A stretch of 31,025 bases of DNA from an uncultured Caulobacter sp. (lineage in GTDB: Bacteria; Pseudomonadota; Alphaproteobacteria; Caulobacterales; Caulobacteraceae): contig CALALX010000053.1 in the NCBI GenBank assembly GCA_937925635.1, forward strand, positions 1 to 31,025, in the 5' to 3' direction. The position numbers and the translations under genes are program-made. Positions 5,882 through 14,026 of this stretch are shown here, one piece after another. The stretch's first letter is position 1, and every line of letters starts with the position of its first letter. The notes below the pieces were generated by a model that was not told where the DNA came from, ran no database searches, and saw only the letters and a list, made by a program, of their open reading frames with translations.

Positions 5882-7651
5882 GTGCCCAAAGACCTCGATT
5901 CTTTGCCCGAGACCATCACCGTTCCCCGCACGGATGCGGTCTATAATTGTCACGCCTATCTGACGAAGGTTCCGATCGGAGCCATTCGCCCGTTTGTTGA
6001 GGTTTTCTCCAAGCCGGGCGAAACAGTCGTCGATTTTTTTGCCGGTTCCGGCATGACGGGACTCGCCGCGCAGTCCATCGGCAGAAACGCGAAACTAAGT
6101 GACATCTCAGTGCTCGGCCAACACATCGGCCGAGGCTACATGGCGCAGGTGCCGGCGCTCGATCTGCGCCGCGCAGGAAAGGCAGCTGTAGATGCCGCGA
6201 GAAAGGCGATCGGCTCCCTCTATCAGACCGATCGCCTCGCTGATGGCCAAAGCGTGGAGATCGTTCGCACTGTTTGGTCATTCACCTACAAATGCCCCGC
6301 CTGCGAAAATGAAATGGTCTTCTTCGAGTGCGTCTCGCCCGAAGGATCTCCACCCAAAGCCTGTACCAAGTGCGGCGGCCCATTTGAGCGCCGCAAATGG
6401 GCGCGCGGTGAGGACGTGCCTGTCGAAGTTGTCGTTGACGGCGTGAATGGTCGCCAGGCCGCGCAGCCGGTCACTAAGGTCGATGAAAGCCGCATCGCCC
6501 AGGCGAGCAGCGACCTGCGCTTGAAGGATGTTCCGTCCCTCACCATCGACCAGTCGCGCGAGATGTATAGCCGGTCAGGGCTCGGCAAGGCTGGCATGAC
6601 GCGCACCGCTGACTTTTTCTCGGCGCGGAATGGGATCGCGCTCCTCGAGCTGTGGCAAGCCATCAACGCCACGACAGATGAAGCGCTTCGCCAAAAGTTG
6701 CGCTTCGCCTTCACGGCGATCCTGCCTCGCGCATCGAAGCGCTATCAGTGGAGCGCCAAGCGTCCACTCAACGCGCAAAATCAGACCTACTACATTGCGC
6801 CCGTCTACTATGAATGGAACGTCTTCGAGCTCTTCGAGCGTAAGGTCGAAGCCTCTGTCCGGGCCAGCGACGAACTGTTCAGCGATGACGGCCTCTTCAA
6901 CGAGGCGTCACCGTCGTTTTCCTACGATCTGGCATCGGCTGATCGCCTGGAGCATCTCGAAGACGCTTCGATCGACTACGTCTTCACCGATCCCCCGTTC
7001 GGCAGCAATATCTTCTACAGCGACATGAGCCTGTTCCACGAGGCTTGGATCGGCAACACGACCGACTGCGCCCGAGAAGCTGTCGTTCACACGACCGGCG
7101 CTCGCAAGAAAGGCTCGGCAGAACGCTACGAGGCACTCCTCCAGGGCGCGTTTGCTGAGGCTTACCGCGTCCTGAAACCTGGCCGGCATATGTCTGTGGT
7201 GTTCGGCAACAGCAGCGGGAAAATCTGGGGCCTCGTCCAACGCGCGCTACGCGATGCCGGCTTCGTAGAAGCGCCGGTTCATGTCGCCATCCTCGACAAA
7301 GGGCAGCGCTCCGTTAAGGGGCTAAACTCTGGCTCCGAGGGCGTGGTCACAGTTGACCTCATCGTCACCGTCCAAAAGCCGACCAAGAAGAAGGCCGCAA
7401 ACTCGTTCGCTCCGATTGCAGATACCGCCGCCCTTATTCGCGAAGCGGTTGCTGAGCTTTCCGTCGAGAGTGCGCGCAATCCGAGCCACGTCTACGCAAG
7501 GGTTCTCCGCAAAGCGATCCAGCATCATGCGATGCTCGATGACCTTCACCTCGGTGACGTGCTCATTGCGCTTCGCGACGCCGGCTACACGATTGATCGC
7601 AAGACCGGACTGCTGACTTTCAAGAGCCATGCTCGTTCGGCCGCTGCGTGA
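5882..7651 (+). CDS. DNA methyltransferase with internal zinc ribbon (M)
   Basis: This 589-aa SAM-dependent DNA methyltransferase probably protects host DNA against the R protein. SAM-binding motif I is VVDFFAGSG at residues 49-57. Catalytic motif IV is TDPPFGSN at about 369-376, a DPPF variant of the DPPY used by N6-adenine and N4-cytosine enzymes. Motif I comes before IV, with about 310 residues between them. That insert holds a zinc ribbon (Cys138, Cys141, Cys161, Cys164) and probably the target-recognition part. The GTG at 5882 was chosen because AGGAG lies 5 nt upstream; the frame is open to a GTG at 5867. It is divergent from the C-R operon and convergent with the KAP NTPase (4-bp gap). 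The target sequence and the methylated base cannot be read from the sequence. Confidence 0.88.
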   Translation: MPKDLDSLPETITVPRTDAVYNCHAYLTKVPIGAIRPFVEVFSKPGETVVDFFAGSGMTGLAAQSIGRNAKLSDISVLGQHIGRGYMAQVPALDLRRAGKAAVDAARKAIGSLYQTDRLADGQSVEIVRTVWSFTYKCPACENEMVFFECVSPEGSPPKACTKCGGPFERRKWARGEDVPVEVVVDGVNGRQAAQPVTKVDESRIAQASSDLRLKDVPSLTIDQSREMYSRSGLGKAGMTRTADFFSARNGIALLELWQAINATTDEALRQKLRFAFTAILPRASKRYQWSAKRPLNAQNQTYYIAPVYYEWNVFELFERKVEASVRASDELFSDDGLFNEASPSFSYDLASADRLEHLEDASIDYVFTDPPFGSNIFYSDMSLFHEAWIGNTTDCAREAVVHTTGARKKGSAERYEALLQGAFAEAYRVLKPGRHMSVVFGNSSGKIWGLVQRALRDAGFVEAPVHVAILDKGQRSVKGLNSGSEGVVTVDLIVTVQKPTKKKAANSFAPIADTAALIREAVAELSVESARNPSHVYARVLRKAIQHHAMLDDLHLGDVLIALRDAGYTIDRKTGLLTFKSHARSAAA

Positions 7652-7655
7652 GGGC

Positions 7656-10600
7656 TTAGGCTGACTGCTCAAGATCGGCGGGGGCCTCGTCGTGGTCTGG
7701 CTCAGGAAGGCCATACTCATCGAGGAGCGTTTCAAGTTTCGCGCGAATGGTTTCGTCTGCGCCTTGCCAGTGAGCGTTGATCCGCTCCGAGAGGACCCCT
7801 TTGGTCTCGGCAGAACTCGCAGCAACCCAAGCCTTATGCACAACCCGATTTTCCATCAGCCAGTCGAGCTTGCCCGGCTCGGAAATCAACGGCAGCACGA
7901 CATGGCGTGCAGAAGAATCCGCGTCCTTTGCAAACTCACCGTTTTTGAGGAACGCAGAGCCGCCAATGTCGAGCAAGCCCGTCAGATCAGGTACCGTCGC
8001 ACCCCCATTGATCTTGTCCCGAAGGTTCTTCAGAAGCGTCTTTCGGGTGTTGGTGGAGAGAATGTCGGTTGCCTCAAACCAGCGCTTGCGAGCGGCCTCG
8101 TCGAAGGCTGCAATTAGATCAGCCATCAGATTGTTGAGGGCCGTGTCGAGCGCGCCGCCGGCAACTGAGGCCGCTTTGCCGAGATGGACATAGCTCAGCG
8201 CGGTCGGCAGGAGATTGCCGTCCTTCCTAACGGCCCCTTCCCAATCACCAACACTGACATTGGAGAGTTTGGCGCCCAGCATTGCGCGCGCCTTACCTCT
8301 TTGCTCCTGGTCGGAATCCTCGTCCTCTGTCGCCAGCTCGCTAAGCAGGCGCATCACGTGAGTGCCGAACGGAACCTTGTCGACTCCCTCCCAGAAGCTG
8401 TCGTAGTTCGAAAGCTGAAGGATGAAATCGCGTTGAAGCTCTTGCTCCACACAGTTTAGGTAGTCACCTAGATCTGCAATAACTTGATCGACATAGAGAA
8501 TGCCAAGGTCTTCATTGCGAACTCGTTGGGAAACGATCTGCTTGGCGACTGTCATGAATCCTGGCGTCCTTCTTGTCGCCGCCACAAGAGAGGCGCAGTG
8601 GTCGAGCCCCATAAGTTCGGGCTTGAGATTTTCAGGGAGGTATCCTTCGACTAGTGCCGGGAGCGTCGGCATCTTTGCGAGGTGATGACCCCAATCATTC
8701 GGCACGTCTACGCCGCCATTATTAGGGATCAGAAGCGCGGTCATCCGCGCAAGTTCGTCGTATTTGCCCGCCTCGGCCGCTTCACTTGCTCTCTGCGACA
8801 AAATTCCGGAATCGGTCAGCTCTTTGACCTGCTTGACGGCCTCAGCATTGCCCAAGCGCACGAAGTGTCCGAGACAAATAAGCGCGATGCGGATGTTGTC
8901 ATCGCCACCGCCGTGTTGATCCACCTGCACCCGGGCAGCTTGAATTACTCCAGCCCAGCTGATCTTGAGATTGAGCTTAAGAGCGGCCGCTAGACGAGGT
9001 TCAGCGTTTGGAACCCCGGCGCGATTCTGCATGCCTCTAATAAGCTCAGCACGCACATCATCCGCCTTAGCAGTGGTCTGGAAAATCTTCATGGCAGGCT
9101 CGGCGTCCGAAGCCAGAGCTATCAGGTCAAGATAGGTTGCTGCCTTATCGTCCAACTTGATCCGTGGGGGATTGCCGATGGCCTCGCAGGCATCGGCAAT
9201 CATCCGAGCGAATGAGACAAGTTCGCCGTAATCAGCTTCGCTGTACGCGCTTGCCTGTGATTGCCGACCAAGCTTATCGGCAATTCCATTGACGGTTTCT
9301 CGTAGACTATGCGCTCCGCCAAGCTTTAGCATCGCGCCCACAGCTTCAACCGTGTCTTCGTCAATCCTGCTCCAGTCCGGGCAGGCCAGCGCCATCCTGC
9401 GAACTGACTCCCAAGCGTTTTGCTTCCACTGTTCATCGCCGGCCAAGTACCGCGACATGTAGATGGCTGTGTTTTCGACGAAGATCATCGACGGTGAGGT
9501 TTGCGACTCGTCCAGCACATGGCGAAGAACGGTCGGGAACCCCTTCACATCAGCCAGTTCTTTAAAGCTATCTTCCTTGCCTTGACCAAGCGCTGCGGTG
9601 ATCCGATCGCGCAGTAAGACTTGGACAGCGTCCTCCAGGGCGACGCCGTAATGAAGTGCGGCTATGCCTTTCTGCCAATCAGGGTCGAAATGAGAAACTG
9701 CGACGCGAGGATTCAGGATGTCAGAAACCACTGTCGCCTCGCCGTCTGGCCGGAAGGCGCAGAAGTATGCGATCGCCGGCATAGAGACCTCGTCGCCGCG
9801 CTGAAGCCAGAGCGCCGCGATCGCATTGACCGCCATGTTGATCTTGCGCGGCGTGATTGCCTGTCCGCGCCATTTCGCTTCCAGAATACGCGTCACAGGG
9901 AACACCCAAAGCGGATCGAGGTGTTCTTCAAACACATGGCTTAGCTGCTTTTCCAAGTAGGCCTGCCAACCGGTTGCAACCGGCGGAGGGACGTGGAACG
10001 TCAGATCGAAGGTCTTCTCCATGAAAGCCTCAGCTGCGGCCGGGGCTAGGTCGCCATACTCGACCTTATAGATTTGACGAATTGCCTCCTCATCGACGGG
10101 CAGAATGACGGTCGGTAGCAACGCTCGATTTTCTTGATTGGGGCCGAGAAAGAAGCTGCGAACCGTGCCCCACATCGCCAGCGCCTCCTGCGCATGAAGA
10201 CGGTCCAAGTTGTCGAGGACAATGACAAAGTGGCGATTGTCCGCTCTTACAGCGGTCATGATCCTCGCGAACACATTCTGAAACTCAATGGCTGTTGGTT
10301 CCGGATCGCGGATCGTACGATTGCGCACGGTCTCAACGGCTTTGTTTACCAGGGGTGCGAAGACGCTTTGTCCGTCGCCGCTGGATGCGAAAACGCGAAT
10401 GGCAATCGCAGCCAGCACAATGGTTGCTATGAGCGCAACCAATCCACCCCAGAAAAACCAGAGACCAAACGCTGTCGGCTTCTCGCCAAAAGCGGCCTCG
10501 GCTGCATCGAATCCGACGAACTGCATCACTACGGCGAGAATTAGACCGGCTACTATGGCAATCATTCCCGCCAAACTTAAGACCGGCGTCGTCTTGATTT

Positions 10601-11003
10601 CGGATTCTTCCACATTGCGTGTGAGCTTGTTGAGCTCGTCTTTCCATTCCTTCTCGGTTGTCAGTTTCTCGGCAATCAAATACCGAAGAAATTTCTCTAG
10701 GAAGGAACGACGCTGCGGGTCGCTTTGATGCAGCCAGGCGTCGTAGCAAAACGTGTGAAACGTCTGTCCGCCTTCGGAAGCCTTTAGTTCGGTCTCGATC
10801 TTGCTGACGACGGTGGATTTGCCGCTGCCCCATCGGCCCAGGAGGCCGATGACTTTGATTTCTTCATTCGAGCGAATGACGCCTGCGATTGTGGTTGCCA
10901 GGCGATCATGAGAGCCGAAAGCGTCTTGCTCCGCCGCCTTGTCACGGACGAAGTTCAAAGATGTAGGCCGCACTTTTTGCGGCTGACTAACTCCGTCTTC
11001 CAC
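7656..11003 (-). CDS. Large membrane KAP-family P-loop NTPase
   Basis: The 1115-aa protein has Walker A GRWGSGKST (56-64) and Walker B FVIVLDNLDR (259-268). Between them are two hydrophobic helices (about 141-163 and 181-205). Transmembrane segments inserted between Walker A and B are the hallmark of the KAP NTPase family, whose members include the phage-exclusion protein PifA of plasmid F. After about residue 420 there are roughly 690 residues of mostly helical sequence with no recognised catalytic motif, possibly a sensor or repeat scaffold. It starts at GTG 11003 after GGAGGG and has its own good promoter. The stop lies 4 bp from the methyltransferase stop. The location suggests a role in defence against phage or other DNA, acting at the membrane; this is inference. 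G+C content is visibly lower than in the chromosomal genes. Confidence 0.85.
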   Translation of the reverse strand: MEDGVSQPQKVRPTSLNFVRDKAAEQDAFGSHDRLATTIAGVIRSNEEIKVIGLLGRWGSGKSTVVSKIETELKASEGGQTFHTFCYDAWLHQSDPQRRSFLEKFLRYLIAEKLTTEKEWKDELNKLTRNVEESEIKTTPVLSLAGMIAIVAGLILAVVMQFVGFDAAEAAFGEKPTAFGLWFFWGGLVALIATIVLAAIAIRVFASSGDGQSVFAPLVNKAVETVRNRTIRDPEPTAIEFQNVFARIMTAVRADNRHFVIVLDNLDRLHAQEALAMWGTVRSFFLGPNQENRALLPTVILPVDEEAIRQIYKVEYGDLAPAAAEAFMEKTFDLTFHVPPPVATGWQAYLEKQLSHVFEEHLDPLWVFPVTRILEAKWRGQAITPRKINMAVNAIAALWLQRGDEVSMPAIAYFCAFRPDGEATVVSDILNPRVAVSHFDPDWQKGIAALHYGVALEDAVQVLLRDRITAALGQGKEDSFKELADVKGFPTVLRHVLDESQTSPSMIFVENTAIYMSRYLAGDEQWKQNAWESVRRMALACPDWSRIDEDTVEAVGAMLKLGGAHSLRETVNGIADKLGRQSQASAYSEADYGELVSFARMIADACEAIGNPPRIKLDDKAATYLDLIALASDAEPAMKIFQTTAKADDVRAELIRGMQNRAGVPNAEPRLAAALKLNLKISWAGVIQAARVQVDQHGGGDDNIRIALICLGHFVRLGNAEAVKQVKELTDSGILSQRASEAAEAGKYDELARMTALLIPNNGGVDVPNDWGHHLAKMPTLPALVEGYLPENLKPELMGLDHCASLVAATRRTPGFMTVAKQIVSQRVRNEDLGILYVDQVIADLGDYLNCVEQELQRDFILQLSNYDSFWEGVDKVPFGTHVMRLLSELATEDEDSDQEQRGKARAMLGAKLSNVSVGDWEGAVRKDGNLLPTALSYVHLGKAASVAGGALDTALNNLMADLIAAFDEAARKRWFEATDILSTNTRKTLLKNLRDKINGGATVPDLTGLLDIGGSAFLKNGEFAKDADSSARHVVLPLISEPGKLDWLMENRVVHKAWVAASSAETKGVLSERINAHWQGADETIRAKLETLLDEYGLPEPDHDEAPADLEQSA

Positions 11004-11040
11004 GCTCCCTCCAGTAGTTTCTTATTGTCACGCGCTCTGG

Positions 11041-11069
11041 AGTATAGCGAGGGAACAATCTGCGAACAA
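11041..11069 (-). promoter_or_regulatory. Sigma-70-type promoter of the KAP NTPase gene
   Basis: Reading the minus strand, TTGTTC (11069-11064) and TATACT (11046-11041) are separated by 17 nt. Transcription would begin about 30 nt before the GTG start. The AT-rich -10 element contrasts with the surrounding DNA. The KAP gene can therefore be expressed independently of C-R and M. Confidence 0.55.
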
Positions 11070-11141
11070 CGCTATTGCGAGGTGCTGCCAGGCAGATTGG
11101 AAATCGTAGGCAATGGCCAAAACTCGGGGTTCAAAACGGAG

Positions 11142-11165
11142 GTTTTGGACACAGTTTTGGACACA
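11142..11165. repeat. Tandem 12-bp direct repeats near the element end
   Basis: GTTTTGGACACA occurs twice in direct tandem (11142-11153 and 11154-11165). The core CCAAAAC occurs once more in inverted orientation at 11117-11123. Short repeats at this distance (about 60-110 bp) from a tRNA junction resemble arm-type binding sites of a tyrosine recombinase or its excision factor. Confidence 0.5.
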
Positions 11166-11227
11166 CACAGATTTTGCATGCCCATAAACATTTGAAATTT
11201 TTCACGAAATTATCTGGCTTGACGGCA

Positions 11228-11265
11228 CCTAAATCCAGTGCGTCTACCAGTTCCGCCACATCCGC
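11228..11265 (-). tRNA. Truncated tRNA-Leu(UAG), 5' half; probable attachment site
   Basis: Read on the minus strand from 11265, the sequence has the 5' acceptor strand GCGGATG, a D-arm (GGCGGAACTGGTAGACGC), the 5' anticodon stem CTGGA, and loop TTTAGGT with anticodon TAG. The expected 3' stem TCCAG is replaced by GCCGT. No variable arm, T-arm or CATCCGC acceptor strand follows, so tRNA identity ends in the anticodon loop at about 11228. The chromosome (tig) lies on the 5' side and the element on the 3' side. The natural reading is an attachment-site half, with the complete tRNA-Leu restored at the other end of the element, outside the window. Confidence 0.8.
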
Positions 11266-11464
11266 AGGTCCGTCGTGGGGCTTAGGGGATGGTCCGACCG
11301 CAGGCAAGCCCGCGAAGACGGCGTCGAAACTCGGGCTTGGCCACGATAAGCCCTCGTGACATAAGGGCGACCGCTTTGCGCCGCCCTGTTCCGGGCGCGC
11401 TTCCCGTTTCCACTCGAAGGCGGATGTGAACGGCCTGCCGGCCGGTCGTCCGAGACTCTGAAGA
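11266..11464. other. Intergenic region between tRNA-Leu fragment and tig
   Basis: This G+C-rich spacer should carry the original promoter of the tRNA-Leu gene on the minus strand and the tig promoter on the plus strand. No clear consensus promoter was found for either. The 460 bp from the KAP start to tig contain no other gene. Confidence 0.5.
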
Positions 11465-12823
11465 ATGTCGATGCAGATCGTTGAAAAGTCTGGCGAAGGC
11501 CTGAGCCGAGTTTACGGCGTCACCGTTCCCGCCGGCGAGCTCGCCAAGCGCCTGGACGCCCGGATCGCCGAGATCGCGCCGCAGATGAATCTCAAGGGCT
11601 TCCGTAAGGGCAAGGTGCCGCCGGCTCACGTCAAGCGCGTGCACGGCAAGGCTCTGATGCAGGAAGTCGTCGAGCAGACGCTCAACGAAACCACCCAGAA
11701 GGTGCTGGACGACAACAATCTGCGTCCCGCGTCGCAGCCGGACCTGAAGCCCGAATCCGACATGGAGAAGGTCCTCGCCGGCGGCGCTGACCTGGCCTAC
11801 GAGCTGTCGCTCGAACTGATGCCGGAATTCGAGCCCCTCGACATCACCGGTCTGAAGCTGACCCGTCCGGTCTACGCCCCGACCGACAAGGAGGTCGACG
11901 AGGCCCTGGCCGATCTGGCCAAGCAGGCCCGCACCTTCGCGCCGCGCACAGGCAAGTCGACGAAGGCCAAGGACGGCGACCAGGTGCTGATCGATTTCGT
12001 CGGCAGCGTCGACGGCGTCGAATTCCCGGGCGGCAAGGGCGAGGGCTTCGAGCTGACGCTCGGTTCGGGCCAGTTCATCCCGGGCTTCGAGGCCCAGCTG
12101 GTCGGCGCCAAGCCGGGCGACGACGTCACCGTGAAGGTCACCTTCCCGACGCCGTACCAATCCGAGGAGCTGGCCGGCAAGGACGCCGAGTTCGCCGTGA
12201 AGGTGCATGAGGTCCGCGCTCCGGTCGACGCCGAGCCGGACGACGAGCTGGCCAAGCGCCTGGGTCTGTCGGACCTCGCCGCGCTGCGCGAGACCCTGAC
12301 CAAGAACCTGCAGCAGGGCTACGACAACCAGTCGCGCTTCAAGTTGAAGCGGGCGCTGCTCGACGAACTGGACAAGGGCCACACCTTCGATCTGCCGCCG
12401 AAGATGGTCGAGGCCGAGTTCGCCGGCATCTGGCAACAGGTCGAGCAGGACAAGGCCGCCGGCAGCCTGCCGCCCGAAGACGCCGAGAAGTCGGACGACG
12501 ACCTGCGGGCCGAGTACCGCAGGATCGCCGAGCGCCGCGTGCGCCTGGGCCTGGTGCTGGCCGAGATCGGCCGCCGCAACGAGGTCCAGGTCTCCGACCA
12601 GGAGCTGCTGCAGGCGATGCAGCGCGAGGCCATGCAGTACGGCAACCAGGCTCAGCAGGTGTTCGAGTTCTTCCGCAGCAATCCCAACGCCCAGGCCCAG
12701 CTGCGCGCGCCGCTGTACGAGGACAAGGTCGTCGAGCTGATCTTCGGCAAGGCCACCGTCAAGGACAAGAAGGTCTCTAAGAAGGAGATCGAGGCCGAGG
12801 ACGACCTGCCGGAAGGCTACTGA
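11465..12823 (+). CDS. tig: Trigger factor, ribosome-associated chaperone
   Basis: Trigger factor binds near the ribosome exit tunnel (protein L23), shelters nascent chains, and has peptidyl-prolyl isomerase activity. The 452-aa length is normal for the family. The N-terminal ribosome-binding signature GFRKGKVP is at residues 45-52. The FKBP-type isomerase domain is at about 160-245, with DQVLIDFVGSVDGVEFPGGK and GSGQFIPGFEAQLVGAKPGD. The rest forms the helical C-terminal arms. The start is ATG at 11465 with only a weak GAAG upstream. It precedes clpP and clpX, a common bacterial arrangement that groups folding and degradation. A strong terminator follows at 12855. Confidence 0.97.
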   Translation: MSMQIVEKSGEGLSRVYGVTVPAGELAKRLDARIAEIAPQMNLKGFRKGKVPPAHVKRVHGKALMQEVVEQTLNETTQKVLDDNNLRPASQPDLKPESDMEKVLAGGADLAYELSLELMPEFEPLDITGLKLTRPVYAPTDKEVDEALADLAKQARTFAPRTGKSTKAKDGDQVLIDFVGSVDGVEFPGGKGEGFELTLGSGQFIPGFEAQLVGAKPGDDVTVKVTFPTPYQSEELAGKDAEFAVKVHEVRAPVDAEPDDELAKRLGLSDLAALRETLTKNLQQGYDNQSRFKLKRALLDELDKGHTFDLPPKMVEAEFAGIWQQVEQDKAAGSLPPEDAEKSDDDLRAEYRRIAERRVRLGLVLAEIGRRNEVQVSDQELLQAMQREAMQYGNQAQQVFEFFRSNPNAQAQLRAPLYEDKVVELIFGKATVKDKKVSKKEIEAEDDLPEGY

Positions 12824-12854
12824 TCCTCGCCGCCCGTGGCGGACGGACATCCCG

Positions 12855-12883
12855 GGGGCCGGCGTTCGCGCCGGCCCCTTTTT
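12855..12883 (+). terminator. Intrinsic terminator of tig
   Basis: A perfect 10-bp stem (GGGGCCGGCG with CGCCGGCCCC) is closed by a TTCG tetraloop and followed by TTTTT. It lies 31 bp after the tig stop. Confidence 0.92.
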
Positions 12884-12990
12884 CGTGGCCTTCGACCGCC
12901 GTCGTGGATTGCGCCGACGTAACTTGAAGCGGCGTCGCCGGCCGGATATCGCGGCGGGGTCGACGCCCTCGCGTCGTTCGGGGAAGCAAC

Positions 12991-13908
12991 ATGTCGATCT
13001 GGACCGCCGCGGCCCTTGGCGCGGCCCTTCTGCTGCAGCAGGCCGCGCCCGCCGCGCCGCCGACGACGCCCCCCGCCGAGGACGGAACCACGGTCGACAG
13101 CCTGACCGTCACCGCCAAGAAGGCGCCCGAACGGGAAGCGATCGAGGCCTTCGTGTCCTCGGTGTCCGATCAGACCGCCAACCGCCGTCTCGGTCGCTGG
13201 GACCGCAAGGTCTGCCCCGGCGTCATGGGGCTGAGGAACGACTACGCCCAGCTGATGATCGACCGCATCGCGACCACGGCGACGGAGATCGGCCTGGAGG
13301 TCGGCGAGCCCGGCTGCAAGGCCAACATGATCATCATCGCCACCGCCGAGTCCGACAGGCTGGTCCGCCAGATGGTCAAGGACCATCCGGACGCCTTCGC
13401 CAAGTATGACAGCGGCATCCGGCGCTCACGCCGGGATCTCGACGCCTTCGTCGCGTCCGGCGCGCCGATCCGCTGGTGGCACGTCACCGCCCGCGTCACC
13501 GCCGACGGCCAGCGCTACAAGCTCGGCGACGACGTGCGCGTGCGCGAGGTCAGCCGTCTGCGCGGCGGCACGCGCGACGATTTCGCCACCGTCATCATCA
13601 TCCTGGACGCCCGGCGCGTCGGCACGCTGCGGTTCTCGAGCCTGGCCGACTACATCGCCATGGTCGGCCTGGCGCAGGTCGATCCCGACGCCGACACCGC
13701 CGGCGTGAACTCGGTCCTCAACCTGTTCGGCGACCGGGCGGCCGGCGTCGAGCCGGTCGAGGCCATGACGGCCTGGGACAAGGCCTATCTGAAGGGGCTC
13801 TATGAAGCCCGGCGCGATGTCCGCCGCGGCGCGGCCCAGGAAGGCGACATTGCGCGAACCATGGGCGAGGAACTGGCCGGCGAGGGCGAGAAGAAGAAGG
13901 GCGAGTAG
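12991..13908 (+). CDS. Secreted protein of unknown function between tig and clpP
   Basis: This 305-aa protein has an N-terminal signal peptide (MSIWTAAALGAALLLQQAAP, probable cleavage after an Ala near residue 20-23). A Pro/Ala-rich linker and DSLTVTAKKAPEREAIEAFV follow. The body has two Cys (KVCPGV and EPGCKA) that could form a disulfide in the periplasm. Its regular pattern of strands and helices suggests a folded soluble domain. The C-terminus is charged (GEGEKKKGE). No named family was recognised. The ribosome binding site is weak (GGGGAA). It has its own transcription unit after the tig terminator. A shared role with tig and clpP is not indicated beyond position. Confidence 0.8.
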   Translation: MSIWTAAALGAALLLQQAAPAAPPTTPPAEDGTTVDSLTVTAKKAPEREAIEAFVSSVSDQTANRRLGRWDRKVCPGVMGLRNDYAQLMIDRIATTATEIGLEVGEPGCKANMIIIATAESDRLVRQMVKDHPDAFAKYDSGIRRSRRDLDAFVASGAPIRWWHVTARVTADGQRYKLGDDVRVREVSRLRGGTRDDFATVIIILDARRVGTLRFSSLADYIAMVGLAQVDPDADTAGVNSVLNLFGDRAAGVEPVEAMTAWDKAYLKGLYEARRDVRRGAAQEGDIARTMGEELAGEGEKKKGE

Positions 13909-14026
13909 TCCCGCGAACGGGTCGGTCCCTGCGGCCTACTTGCATCCCCTTAACCTCCAGCCGATATCGAGATGGAGGCGATGGCGCGGCATGATTCGCG
14001 ACACGCAGTTTCGTGAAGGGCGAACC

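Noticed and set aside
8682..8993. 103-codon plus-strand frame inside the KAP gene
   Set aside because: Antisense shadow; the KAP protein is continuous on the minus strand.
1..11230. Integrase or transposase within the element
   Set aside because: No tyrosine or serine recombinase or DDE transposase motif was found; it probably lies left of the window.
11180..11265. Group I intron in tRNA-Leu
   Set aside because: The break is in the anticodon loop, as in some tRNA introns, but no 3' tRNA half follows within 200 bp and no intron core was seen.
11282..12850. 522-codon frame antisense to tig
   Set aside because: Shadow of trigger factor; no family features.
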